A stretch of 64,000 nucleotides of DNA from Neoechinorhynchus agilis (GCA_051530055.1 CM121343.1:7564001-7628000), one strand, 5' to 3'. Shown: positions 44,909 to 57,685, counted from the stretch's first letter. A program made the numbers and translations. The notes: generated by a model from the letters alone, not told the origin.

Positions 44909-45034
44909 AGAAGCAATATATATTATTTAAAAGCAAAACAACAATACAAAACCTCTCCGCTCCTATTCATCGGTGCTTAGGAGCGGAGAGGTTTTGTATT
45001 GTTGTTTTGCTTTTAAATAATATATATTGCTTCT
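44909..45034. repeat. Perfect 56 bp inverted repeat with 14 bp loop
   Basis: Left arm 44909-44964 starts AGAAGCAATATATATTATTT and ends CCTCTCCGCTCCT. The right arm 44979-45034 is its exact reverse complement. The loop is ATTCATCGGTGCTT. The strand would extrude a 56 bp hairpin; it resembles an inverted-duplication event or a very young foldback element. Confidence 0.97.
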
Positions 45035-45884
45035 TTCAAATTTTTTTATTATCAATAATAGAAACTGTAACAAATTATGCGCTTGTTCGCTATAAACCCA
45101 ATGGATTGAAAACACCTTGGATATTCTCAGAAAATATCCACCGGCAATGTACAATTACTAAGCAGTCTATGAGAAATGAAGCCAGTGAACAATTCTTTAA
45201 TGCTACCAATTCTTGTTAGTATTTGACCATAGCTACGGATCATTTTGGTGAAAGGTAAGAAGGAGCATACGCTGATCTTAAGAACAGAGTTGAGATTGTC
45301 TTTAGTGATGGTGAAAATGGACTTTTAAGGAGTCCGCCGAGGCATTACGGCAAATTTTGTTTTATAAATCGATTAAGGTCCGTTCGTCCATTAAGATTGC
45401 GTAAATCTCCAAACTAAAAATTTATATAGGTTTTTAAGTGCCACCGCACGTTGCATCATTATGAAAGGAAGCGGTACAAAATAAAGTTTTCATCGAGCAT
45501 CGCACTCCGGTGGCATCTGACACAATCGTTTGGTAAAAATGGGAAATTTCACCAAGTTTGTTACACTGGCTAGCAAACTGCTGGAATTTCCGTTTGTCTA
45601 TAGGCAAATAATGCGTTTTACCTATATGAGATAGGATTGTGAGTATAGAGAAATTGGAGGAAGATTCATAGCCGGATTTGAGCTGAGTTTTCCTCCCAGA
45701 ATAGAAAAACGGAGCTAATGGTGTAATGATGGATAGCACATCGATTGGGTTATAATATAGTCCAAAGTAAGAAAGCGCTAGGTCAGTAGTAGTTTCTATG
45801 AATGCTGCGAACCAAAAGTAGCGAATGTTTTAAGGCGTCTCACAGGATTTTCAATTATTACACTTTCCTGCAGTGCTCAATCTT
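45035..45884. other. Between the hairpin and the CMTR1 3' end
   Basis: No supported gene. It may hold the 3' UTR of the cap methyltransferase gene. Confidence 0.35.
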
Positions 45885-48338
45885 CTACGTACAAGAATTT
45901 GCTGATTCTTTATCTTGGCTTGAATTGTTCGAATCAGTGGAACCGGATGAACCGCGAGTCGGTGTTTCTCTTTGTATAAAGTTGGATTCGAAGCTAAGAC
46001 CGGATTCCAGTACAGGGCCATACGATGCCAGAAACATTGGCTCTGTCCTGGACGTGCTGCCTAGAAGTTTTTCGGTGCTTTCGGGGCATACATATATCCA
46101 ATTGTAGACGTCGATGGGTAGCTGCCGTATGGGTGTTAGTCGATCGTTGTTTGCATGCTTTGAGTTTACTCCGGCGATAAAGCAAAGACTAAGAGGAATT
46201 TTCTCTTCCACAATCGAATAGACGACTTTATACCCATCGAATGAATAGAAACCATGAACACTTCCAAGAAAGGACGTATAGGGACTGATTGAATGCAGCT
46301 TGATTAAAGTTGGTGGAAATGGGATGCAGTTCATTAGAAGAAGTGAAGAGTTGGCATAGCAATGACAGGGGAATATGGTATAAAAAGCAGAAAGAGCTTT
46401 GTGAGTTGCTTTATTGATGAACGAATCAGTTTGAACGCCCAGTGCTGGTGGTATTCAAGCGTGATTCGTTCATCAGAGTGTAACATTTGATTCTATTATA
46501 GAATGTCTTACTACATACGGTACATCATATAGAAGAATGCCATCCAGCTGAAGGATATCTACGACTACAAGTGCGATATTGCTACTTTTAGGCAGAATTA
46601 CCTCTTCAACAATCAATACGCTGCGTTGAACAAAACTCAGGTTCAATATCTTGATCCACGAATTGTTGATTTCGAAACTTCCTAATGGTTTGACGTATAC
46701 GCAGTTCGCTTCGGAAGTTGTGACGAGATAAGAGTAAGAGGAGGAAAATGATGGCACACAGAAGTCCATCGAGAGCTCAGATATTGACTTCTTAAACATT
46801 TGTATTGGTAAATTTGGTATCTGCTCCAGTATACTATAAGGTGACCTGAAGATGAGTGGACTTGTAGCTCTGGGTCTATCGGGAATTCTCCATAGTTCTA
46901 GGTAGAACTTTCGGTTCATAGAGTGTCGTACTGGAAATTCCACCTCGGCGTGGCGTGGTTTTAGTATTATTTCGTTTACTTTTTGCAATCCACGCAGTTG
47001 TCTAGAACCGAGTCGGTGAATTGTATACTTCAGATGATTGAAAAACGCGCGTTGGCTCAGCAATAACGAGCGTGGCACCACGGCGCCGAAATCTCGATTG
47101 GGCGAAAGATTGCAATCTGACAAGATGGAAACTAGATGGTTGATGACATGCAAAAAGCACTTGTCGATAACGCCAATTTCATGGGTGCGTTCAATACGCA
47201 ACTGGAACCCCGGGGCGCCCATTGAACTCGTGTTGAGCAACAAAAGGTCCAATAATCCGCATTGGTCGAGTTTGGCTGACCTTAATAGGCATTGGCAAAC
47301 TACGTATCTCTCAGCATTCGCAGGTCTGCTACATAACGGCTTGTGAATTGCCATACTTTTAAAGAACATCCTGAGGAGCATTAGAAGCCCCATTGTAAAT
47401 TCAGTAGAATGGTCGAATATCTTGCACATGAGATTTCCACCCGGTCGAAGGCACAATAGGCCACAAAGGAATTGCGCCACGTATAACTTCTTGGATAACA
47501 CTTCTTGGAAGTCTTCTTTTCCCTCCACGCAGAATCCTCCATCGCCCATTGCAGAATGGACGCCAGTACCTTCGGTTCCTTCCCTCACTTGCCTAACGAA
47601 TTCAAATATGTTGTGGACTTTATAGATATCGCCCGTTCCGTCTGCGCCATAAATTGGTCTGAAACAGCTATTGGCTCCATAACATTCCAATAGGAGTTCC
47701 GTCTTAAAGTCGTCTTTGTCATTTTTTAAGGTAATCCCAAACCCTTTAACAGTATACGGTCGACGCCAACACATATACTCAGTGAAGCCTCCAGGGCCAC
47801 CGCAAATATCGGCAAAATATAGAATACCCGGTTCCGTTGGCTCGTTTGTAAAGGGTAATGATGAAATGGGATACGTCCTTGAAAAAACCCAATTGAACGT
47901 CGCATCAATTTCCGCGAGCTTCATAGCAGCTCGATTGATGAATATGCCGGATCCGATCGCTTCGTACCCATTTGCCATATAACGAGCACTCATGACTTTG
48001 TGGTGTCTATTTCGACTGAACAATTGTCGTTTGTTATCACTCAACATCCTTCTTAGACGGATGCTCATGTGACTATTTGGCAAATGGATAATATCGTCCG
48101 GAATTCGATGGTTTATGACCTTCCAACCTCGTAAATCCTGAACATGGTTGTAAAGGACCATGGACGTATTGGGACAAAAACTGACAGCAGGTAACGTGAT
48201 CCGGGGAATGTGGTCCACGCATGGATCTTCGTTTCCATCATGAACGTTATTGAACGTCGTTGATTCATCAGAAGGACCATCCATACTTGAGTCTAAAAAC
48301 AAAAACTTCTTAGATCCCGACCAACAAAAACCACTCAT
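45885..48338 (-). CDS. CMTR1: CMTR1, cap-specific mRNA 2'-O-methyltransferase
   Basis: Methylates the first transcribed nucleotide of capped mRNA (cap1). The start at 48338 gives MS, then a 39 nt intron (48331-48293) in phase to DSSMDGPSDEST; the unspliced reading through the Gly run is less likely. A G-patch is not seen. The RrmJ-type domain is clear: GIFINRAAMKLAEIDATFNW, FADICGGPGGFTEYMCWRR (AdoMet loop), VKGFGITLKND, SAMGDGGFCVEG (catalytic Asp), GGNLMCKIFD (catalytic Lys), and KPLCSRPANAERYVVCQ. The C-terminal guanylyltransferase-like part continues to 45885 (e.g. GFYSFDGYKVVYSIVEEKIP, NWIYVCPESTEKLL). The frame changes near 46500, where removal of 19 or 22 nt would join DVPY(V) to NQMLHSDERITLEY, and again near 46400. 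These are either micro-introns or small sequence errors. Confidence 0.9.
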
Positions 48339-48339
48339 G

Positions 48340-48955
48340 CCTCCTCCTCCTCCTCCGCAATAACCCCTTACACCGAATAAAACACGGCCGGCGTTGATGA
48401 CAGAACGCAACCGCTTCCACGTGACCGACGCCGCGTAAAACTCGCACGGTTCTCGAACGCACGTTCACGAAAAAAGAGAAACCGACAAACTATTTAATAC
48501 CGAATTTAGGCTCTCTCAAAATTCGTCCGGAAAATAAGACTTATACACAACCGAAAAGGACGCCAATCTACAGGAATTACTAATTTTAAAATTAACATTC
48601 AGCCATCTCAAAAAAAACCCGTTAAATACAAAAATTCCAACATCCATCTTACAAAACATACGCCAATCGGAACCAATGCCACCGTTCACTGGCAATATCA
48701 TTTTTTATCAATCCTCATTTAATTTTTGTGTGTTCTTCTGGATTTTGAAAATAAGGTCAAAAAAGATCTAAACATTAATTTTTTTGCATTTCACACGGCT
48801 TTTGGGAATGGTCTTTGTCGTCTGAGCTGTGCTCTCTAACCTTTTTATATGAGAATCGCTACTTGGTGTTGCCTTTCGCCGTCAATTGGGTTAAAGCGAA
48901 ACGGGAAATTAATAGGCGAATCATCAAACCATTATACTTAGTAACCATGGTTATT
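48340..48955. other. Upstream region of CMTR1
   Basis: Presumed promoter; no other gene recognised. Confidence 0.4.
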
Positions 48956-51545
48956 CCACAAAAAACGAAGATATTCTTGTTGCAGGATTATTGTCTTCAG
49001 AGGAAAAGATGTTCTTTTTTTCTTAGTTTTGTCACTTCTCGGATTTTAGTTCACTTTGAGCGTCCGATGGGAAAATGTCGGAATTATCCGAGAGGTGAAA
49101 CATCGGGGAAATAAATCATCGGTGAATTTTGGAATGAGGCGGGAGGTTATAACAAAGAAAAACGAAGATATTCTTGTTGCAGGATTATTGTCTTCGGAGG
49201 AAAAGATGTTCTTTTTTTCTTAGTTTTGTCACTTCTCGGATTTTAATTCACTTTGAGCGTCCGATGGGAAAATGTCGGAATTATCCGAGAGGTGAAACAT
49301 CGGGGAAATAAATCATCGGTGAATTTTGGAATGAGGCGGGAGGTATAACAAAGAAAAACGAAGATATTCTTGTTGCAGGATTATTGTCTTCGGAGGAAAA
49401 GATGTTCTTTTTTTCTTAGTTTTGTCACTTTTCGGATTTTAATTCACTTTGAGCGTCCGATGGGAAAATGTCGGAATTATCCGAGAGGTGAAATATCGGG
49501 GAAATAAATCATCGGTGAATTTTACAATCCGGTGGGTGGTATAACAAAGAAAAACGAAGATATTCTTGTTGCAGGATTATTGTCTTCGGAGGAAAAGATG
49601 TTCTTTTTTTCTTAGTTTTGTCACTTTTCGGATTTTAGTTCACTTTGAGCGTCCGATGGGAAAATGTCGGAATTATCCGAGAGGTGAAATATCGGGGAAA
49701 TAAATCATCGGTGAATTTTACAATCCGGTGGGTGGTATAACAAAGAAAACGAAGATATTCTTGTTGCAGGATTATTGTCTTCGGAGGAAAAGATGTTCTT
49801 TTTTTCTTAGTTTTGTCACTTCTCGGATTTTAGTTCACTTTGAGCGTCCGATGGGAAAATGTCGGAATTATCCGAGAGGTGAAATATCGGGGAAATAAAT
49901 CATCGGTGAATTTTAGAATCAGGTGGGTGGTATAACAAAGAAAAACGAAGATATTCTTGTTGCAGGATTATTGTCTTCGGAGGAAAAGATGTTCTTTTTT
50001 TCTTAGTTTTGTCACTTTTCGGATTTTAGTTCACTTTGAGCGTCCGATGGGAAAATGTCGGAATTATCCGAGAGGTGAAATATCGGGGAAATAAATCATC
50101 GGTGAATTTTGGAATGAGGCGGTAGGTTATAACAAAGAAAAACGAAGATATTCTTGTTGCAGGATTATTGTCTTCGGAGGAAAAGATGTTCTTTTTTCTT
50201 AGTTTTGTCACTTTTCGGATTTTAATTCACTTTGAGCGTCCGATGGGAAAATGTCGGAATTATCCGAGAGGTGAAATATCGGGGAAATAAATCATCGGTG
50301 AATTTTACAATCCGGTGGGTGGTATAACAAAGAAAAACGAAGATATTCTTGTTGCAGGATTATTGTCTTCGGAGGAAAAGATGTTCTTTTTTTCTTAGTT
50401 TTGTCACTTTTCGGATTTTAGTTCACTTTGAGCGTCCGATGGGAAAATGTCGGAATTATCCGAGAGGTGAAATATCGGGGAAATAAATCATCGGTGAATT
50501 TTGGAATGAGGCGGTAGGTTATAACAAAGAAAAACGAAGATATTCTTGTTGCAGGATTATTGTCTTCGGAGGAAAAGATGTTCTTTTTTCTTAGTTTTGT
50601 CACTTCTCGGATTTTAATTCACTTTGAGCGTCCGATGGGAAAATGTCGGAATTATCCGAGAGGTGAAATATCGGGGAAATAAATCATCGGTGAATTTTGG
50701 AATGAGGCGGGAGGTTATAACAAAGAAAAACGAAGATATTCTTGTTGCAGGATTATTGTCTTCGGAGGAAAAGATGTTCTTTTTTTCTTAGTTTTGTCAC
50801 TTCTCGGATTTTAATTCACTTTGAGCGTCCGATGGGAAAATGTCGGAATTATCCGAGAGGTGAAATATCGGGGAAATAAATCATCGGTGAATTTTGGAAT
50901 GAGGCGGGAGGTTATAACAAAGAAAAACGAAGATATTCTTGTTGCAGGATTATTGTCTTCGGAGGAAAAGATGTTCTTTTTTTCTTAGTTTTGTCACTTC
51001 TCGGATTTTAATTCACTTTGAGCGTCCGATGGGAAAATGTCGGAATTATCCGAGAGGTGAAATATCGGGGAAATAAATCATCGGTGAATTTTGGAATGAG
51101 GCGGGAGGTTATAACAAAGAAAAACGAAGATATTCTTGTTGCAGGATTATTGTCTTCGGAGGAAAAGATGTTCTTTTTTTCTTAGTTTTGTCACTTCTCG
51201 GATTTTAATTCACTTTGAGCGTCCGATGGGAAAATGTCGGAATTATCCGAGAGGTGAAATATCGGGGAAATAAATCATCGGTGAATTTTGGAATGAGGCG
51301 GGAGGTTATAACAAAGAAAAACGAAGATATTCTTGTTGAAGGATTATTGTCTTCGGAGGAAAAGATGTTCTTTTTTTTCTTAGTTTTGTCACTTCTCGGA
51401 TTTTAATTCACTTTGAGCGTCCGATGGGAAAATGTCGGAATTATCCGAGAGGTGAAATATCGGGGAAATAAATCATCGGTGAATTTTAGAATCCGGTGAG
51501 GTGGTATAACTAAGAAAAAACGAATATATTCTTGTTGCAGGATAA
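48956..51545. repeat. Satellite E array 2, opposite orientation, about 13 copies
   Basis: Reverse complement of array 1 (TGTCGGAATTATCCGAGAGG, ATCGGGGAAATAAATCATCG, GAAGATATTCTTGTTGCAGG). Left units carry a variant GGTGGGTGGTATAAC in place of GGCGGGAGGTTATAAC; right units match array 1 closely. The last partial unit ends AATCCGGTGAGGTGGTATAA, the same junction variant seen at the inverted end of array 1 (about 33342-33365). Confidence 0.95.
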
Positions 51546-51549
51546 TCAG

Positions 51550-54300
51550 GTCATCTTGGACCTTAGTTTTTAAGGATACTCACGGCTCGTGTACCCACTG
51601 TGTTTAAAAACCTGACAATAAGTCGCAGCATTTAGGCCGTCCGTCCCCTTGAAACGGCTTTTAAAAATTCGACGGCATTGTGATGAAATCGATTGTAAAG
51701 TTTTTGTTAACTCTATATTTATAGAGGTCCCAATTATATTATTTTACATCTTGATCGCAAAATAGAATCGTTTTTGCCTCTATCCGCCTTAGCAAGGATC
51801 TAGAATAAATTTTCAATTATTAAACAATCTTTGTTGCTCAGCTTTCCTTGGATTTTACACTTCCATTAAAAGGTGCGAGATAGCTGGGCAAATTGATGTA
51901 GTCGTTTTTGTTGTTCAGATTCCTAAAATGTACGGTGAATCGTTGTCGTATGATGGTACAAGACTGTGCTTCATTTCTGTCGAGCTTGCCAATATTGAGT
52001 AGAGAAAAACAATGGTTTGCTAAAGCCGCGGTCATTGAGCGGTTGGTGTGACTGAGCGATCCATATTTATTCTTGAAACTACATGAAAATGGCTTGCATC
52101 TTCCTATGAATTGCTTCAGCTTGAATTGGTGCCATTTCGAGAAATCGTGAATTGCTATAAGTCCTCAATTTCACGTTTTAATATACTGATCGATTGATTT
52201 CGTTGGAACATTAAAGAACAGCAGTGAATGAGAAATCTAAGCCTATTGGATTGTTACTGTGATCTCGTCGCGTGATCTCGATTGCTTGACCTTGGAAATC
52301 CACACTTTCCATTAGAAGTTGAGACGGCGGTTACAGTAGTCACCGGACTCCCAGTTCGAGTCTTCGCTACTTCTAGATGACCGTTCAGCACTTTTTACGA
52401 GCGATACTTTTGTCCATTAATGTTCAGGGTGCAAAGGGCCCATCAAGTGATAGCCGGCATGGCTCGGCAAATATGGATTGCTTTTAAGCTGTTGATAAGA
52501 AGATAATCCGTTTGACGAATCGCAACGTTGTTAATGCCTACAGTCACATTAAATGTGTCGATCTGTGAGTAGTTGGCAACTGAGCAATTCTCATTAAAAA
52601 TATTTGTTTCATTGAAGCTAACCTATAGTATCTGCCATTACGGAGGCTTTTGATTTGATATTTTCACTCGTTTTGGCTTAATTTTAGTCGATAAAGAAGA
52701 GAAAATCACGTTTTAGGCATTGGACACGAAATCAAAAATAATAGGCTTAAGTTTTGTAAGACGATCCACCAAAAACACACACATTCAGCCTACCTTAAAA
52801 AAAATTAACCACTCGACTCATGGTTCCACTTCGAATCGCTTTCATATTGATTTAAGACTCATTTTGAGTATGTTCTATCGATCGGATTAAAACGCATTTT
52901 TCTAAATTGCGAAAAATAGATGAAGCCCCCACGTTTATCATCAATAAATCATTTTCCACAACTGAGCTAAATCTCTTGTTCAAATTATGAGATGTTTTAT
53001 TTAGTCTAGGAATTAGTTCTGTTAATTCATCATACGATGTCTTATTGAATCTTTTCGTGAATCACGAAATGACTGGAAAAATTAGAACGATAATCCATGG
53101 AATTGAAGCGTTTTTCCGAAAAATCGGTATTTTTTACGAAATTACTTTAATCGTGCAAATTGTGAGACGAATTGCACTCGATGAATAAAATCGAAAAATT
53201 CACGGAACTGTAAATTTCAAATGATTTTTGTTGTTTTTATGCAATAAATCGTGGTCACCGCCACGAACGTTTATTGCATAAACCATTTACTTAAACAATT
53301 TGACTGGATGAGTTTGCGAGCAAACTAAATAATTTACATCACACAAGCACCAGAAAGCCTCTTATCGCATATTAAATAAAGAAAACGAGCCAGACTGTTC
53401 ATAGCACTGCAGAGGTCTATGATCATCGTATTGCGATATCACGGAGGTGATTAAATATATCGAATAATGAAATTCAATTTTTCTAGGCTCTTTTTTCTGT
53501 TCACTGCCCCGTTTCAGAAACAGATCTTGCATTAAACTTAACGCCGAGAGGTGATCCGTGTAGTTTCGAATAGAAAAACAACGTTACAAGCGTTCCTGCA
53601 AACAATAACCACCAATTCGAACCCGCCCGGCGGACTCGTGATCCACTCCAAAAACCAATAGCCAGTTTCATTAAAAAAAATCAGAACTCGATTGTTTATG
53701 AGGACCCAAACGGGGACATGGGTCCTGTTCTTTTTCTTTGTGCAGTAATAAAATGTGTTATAAAGAATCAAATGTAAAATATAATTTTTGGAAGTTGTAA
53801 CGCTCAGGATATTTATCAGGATTAATCTAGTTCTCGACGGACAGTGACACATCGACGGAATCGTGTTTTGTTGGCCTGAAACATTTATATGGCATTTCCG
53901 AAGACAGTTTCTAAAAATTGGTTTCATGTCTAGAATATGAACTAAAGATAATAAGTGAGCTTTGGGATTAAGAAGAGAAAATGTCAGAATCGTTTGGTAA
54001 GGACCTCCAAAGTGTAGGTCGAAAAGGCTAACAATAATAAGATATGAACATACCTACAATAAATATTCAAAGAGCTTTAAGTTCAGAGTTTATTTATTAT
54101 CAAGGCCTCATACACCCTTGTTAGTTTGTGACATCTTCTTTTTTGGCCTCTCGGCTATATTCCTCCTTTTGGGAGACACATCGGAGGCGCTTGGCCGCAC
54201 TCGAAGGGCCAACCCTCTTCTGGGGCCGATGGGTGATCTCAAACCTGACCTTTACCCTTCCAGCAGCCTCGCACAACACCCGTGGAAGTTCAGAGTGTGA
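51550..54300. other. Long region without a recognised gene
   Basis: About 2.7 kb of AT-rich DNA. Short frames (51838-52035 minus, 53538-53927 minus, 54118-54346 plus) lack supporting features. On the minus strand near 53625, GGGCGGGTTCGAATTGG resembles a polymerase III B box, but no tRNA fold was found. Confidence 0.35.
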
Positions 54301-54540
54301 TCAACGAAAGCGATCGTTTCATACGAACGAGTTTTCGGCAAAATGAAAAGGTTAGATATGTCGTCGGCGTTTAACAAAACCCGCTTTTTCTAACAAACAC
54401 ATTTAGCACACTACTGTTTTTGGTGTTCATTTGAGTTGATGTCAAGTAATTTTTTACTTGTCGGTCACATCGAAACGGTCTGATACGCTCTCATTTTCGT
54501 TGAAATTCCGCTTCCTCCCGCGCGCCTTCCAAGTACCAAT

Positions 54541-57500
54541 TTGAGACGGTGGTCCAACGCAGTAGACGTCGCGGACATCATTAAGTGGCCCAACGACCTG
54601 ACGTTATCCATCCAGGTGCGTGCCTCCTGCGTGTCTCAGCTTCATTGTTTGGTTAGCCTGCTGACTGGCTCCATCTCGTCGCGTACCCCGGCGGCCCTTT
54701 GCGAACCAAAGTACCGTTTAACACGTTCTAATAACGATATCGAGAACCGCGGCGAAACAGGACCAACGGAGGATCTTACGCCCGTCATGATCAAAAACGT
54801 CCTAATCGATCGGCGATGCTCGTCACCCGAATTCGCCATCGCCGAAACTCAATCCGGCAAAATTGTGGTCACTCATGTCAATCCAAATGCAAACGACCTT
54901 GTACGATCTTTACTAAACGTTGAAATCCGTGGGATCAATGGTATACCCGTCACTGGAATGCCGCTCACACGTACTGAACAGGTAATAATAAGCTTTCTGT
55001 ACTACACCCATCACTCATTCGTAAACTTGTTCTATTAATCCTAATCTGCTTTCAAATTTATCCTTTTTTTTTAAATGCTCAATAGTGTATGTGCCAAAAC
55101 CACCGCTGGTCCAGGACGAACTCTAAAGGACTTTCTTTTAAAGAGACTTGATGTTGCCTTCTTCTCATCAGTATTGATTATGCAATTGTATTTCAGGACG
55201 TGAGAACAACGCCTTCAATTCGAAACAACTTGTAAGTACAAGCACTAAAGTTACGCTGCTTCTGTAACGATCCACCGCTGCCATCTCAAACTTCAAATGC
55301 AAGTCTTAGAGTTTCTGTTGTTGTTCTTACGACCTTCCACAAAATAATCTCAAGTAATGGACTAATTTGTCTTTTTGTACAACATTTATTCTGAACTCTT
55401 TTTGAATGAACAACGCCAAAAAGTCGAGTTCCAAAATCTCCTTAATCAAGGTATCGCACAAAAGATCGCCATTTATGGCACGCTTATTCTCAGAATTTGT
55501 TCCTATCCGATTGAATCATTTAGCTTATCCGTTCATCCACAAAACTTGAAATGCTGATCGCAAATCCACAATGCTACACCTACAAATGGATTGACGTTAA
55601 TAACCGAAATCAAGTCACATCACCTCCACCATCGTATCTAACTCGAATCGATCATCATTCTTATACAAACCGATGGATCACCTTAAAAACTACAGAAAGA
55701 TCAGAAACGAACACAAGAAAACCGTTGGGTCTCGTGATCAGGGGAGGGTCCGAATACGGCTTAGGCATTTTCGTATCGCGAATAGAGCAAAACACCGCAG
55801 CGGCTGAAGCAGGGTTATTAATTTCCGATCAAATTATCAATGTGAACGGCCATGACTTTCGCAATATCTCGCATTCCAAAGCTGTAAAAGTGCTCAGATC
55901 TTACACAACCTTACGCTTACTTGTTCGATACATCGGAAAATTGCCCGAACCAAGCGTGCATTCTGTTGAAAATAAGGGCAATGTATCGGAAAAAAATGGT
56001 ATCCTCAGTACGAGGTTGGTTCTTGTATTTATTTGGACGAACCTTATTTGAAACGCTTTTGGTTTTCAGTTCAATTCAATTAAAAAAATACAAAAAGGGA
56101 TGTTTTGCTCATGAATCCATGAAAATAGATAAACTGTTAAAGAGTTTGCCTGATCAATATCAAAAGCTCATAAAAGAATATCGGAAAGGAGAAATATGTA
56201 TTGACGAACTAATGAATCTTTTGGTTCCATCTATTACGCAAGACAAGGTTAGGTTTTCCTGTAACGTTTCTATTTAACGAAAGTTGAAGGCTTACATGTT
56301 TGAAAGCATTCGCGAAATGATCCGTGCTATTGATAAAGACAGATATGACAATTATATTCTAAGATTGGAAATTGGCCGCCTAAGAAGGGTACGTTAGTTT
56401 TTTGTTAAAAATCGCGGCGATTGATGCCCTCGAGGTGAATTTCATCAGAATTCTGCCTGAAATAGATAATTTTTAAAAATTTAACTACCCAAAAAACTAT
56501 CGATTATCACCATATTTAAATTCCGACTTTTTAGTAGACAAGTGATTTTAATCTTTTTTAGGAAGTTAGCGATGACTAAATTCGGCCAAAATATTCTTTG
56601 GTAAGAAGTCTGATAATTAATGTATTATCTTCTAGAAATAATCCCTTAAACGTTATCAATCGTTACAGGGAATATTCTTAGCGTAAAGAAATTCTCCATT
56701 ATAGTTTGTTTCAATAGCGAAGATTGTATCAATTAAATTTATTATATGAAAATTTAATTGATACAATCTTCGCTATTGAAACAAAATATTCTTAGCGTTG
56801 TCAATTTCTTACCTTCTCAAAAACAAGTTAAACTTTGATCAGCACTCCACACCTCATATTCGCGCAGTAGAAAGTAGTTTTAAAACTTGATGAAAATCCT
56901 TGTAAATACGGTAAAAGTTAGACTACTTGTAATTTTGTTCATCAGAATCTCTCGAAGTAAGCATTGCGCCTTGCAAGCAAAAAGTAGCTTAGTAAAAGTA
57001 TTTAATTAACCTTACAAAAAATAGGCGGCTGAAGTGACTAAGAGCTGTTTATCTTTAAGAGATTCATCAACTGTTCATAGGAATTTAAGGGCGGATAGAA
57101 GGTGTGTATTCTCTTTAGAAAACTTAAAACGCGATCATTTTACAGTCAATTATACGGCAAAATTCCGAGTACTCACATAGCAAGTTGCGCCGATATTAAC
57201 AATGCGTACAGATTCAATCATTTTCGGACAATGGGATATGGCGGCGGCGGCGAAAATATAAAGCGTATAAATGTTACCAAGCTTCCATATTTATCAAATG
57301 CCGCTAAGCAATATTTAAAAGTAAGCTTGGAATTGCACAATTTCGTCTTTTTATGGGCTGTAAAAAGTTTTATCAGGAGCCTCAAGTCGTGGTAGTTGAT
57401 AAGTGCCGTCCGTTCCTTGGAATTGCGATTGAGGGGAGTGGGAACGACGGTCAATCGAGTATATATTGCCCATTTCCGAGAGTTGTTTACCTGCATCCGG

Positions 57501-57685
57501 ATGGAGCGTCATCCGCATGTAGTCACATTGGACTCGGTTGCATATTGCTTCAAGTGAACGGTCGATCCCTCGAAGGATTGACCCACCGTCAAGCGGCGAG
57601 ACTCATAGCAAACGCCTACAGGCAATCACGTCCCCCATGGCTTGAGTTTATGATAGCTGCACCGAAATTCACGATGATCAATTAA
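54541..57685 (+). CDS. Whirlin/PDZD7-type PDZ scaffold
   Basis: Multi-exon scaffold with domain order PDZ, PDZ, harmonin-homology, PDZ. PDZ1 (54541-54981, donor GTAATA) is divergent: PVMIKNVLIDRRCSSPEFAI, KIVVTHVNPNANDLVRSLL, NVEIRGINGIPV. The next block has NPQCYTYKWIDVNNRNQVTS-PPPSYL, matching the inter-PDZ linker of whirlin (Y-T-W-V-D...S-P-P). PDZ2 (about 55725-55950): KPLGLVIRGGSEYGLGIFVS, AGLLISDQIINVNGHDFRNI, HSKAVKVLRS. A harmonin-homology domain follows (56100-56390): KIDKLLKSLPDQYQKLIKEY, ICIDELMNLLV, YMFESIREMIRAID. PDZ3 (about 57370-57685): RPFLGIAIEGSG, GLGCILLQVNGRSLEGLTHR, QAARLIANAY. Whirlin organises stereocilia, photoreceptor and synaptic complexes in animals. The N-terminal exon(s) and small exons between 55000 and 55540 are not fully resolved. 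The first block has no ATG. Confidence 0.85.
56705..56785. repeat. Perfect 36 bp inverted repeat inside a whirlin intron
   Basis: TTTGTTTCAATAGCGAAGAT continuing to AATTAAATTT (56705-56740), a 9 base loop ATTATATGA, then the exact reverse complement (56750-56785). It lies between the harmonin-homology and PDZ3 exons. Its design is the same as that of the 56 bp hairpin at 44909, with unrelated sequence. Confidence 0.97.

Noticed and set aside
45802-46107. Plus-strand open frame overlapping the CMTR1 3' end
   Set aside because: The minus strand continues the cap methyltransferase C-terminal region with family-like sequence; the plus frame is its shadow.
48338-48410. Longer N-terminus for CMTR1 with a Gly run
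   Set aside because: A phase-consistent 39 nt intron after ATGAGTG removes the Gly/Trp-rich read-through and gives a simpler start.
52320-52375. tRNA-like AGTTCGAGTCT
   Set aside because: No cloverleaf could be drawn around it.
53600-53650. tRNA gene on the minus strand (GGGTTCGAATTGG)
   Set aside because: Only a B-box-like match; no acceptor stem, anticodon arm or convincing A box.
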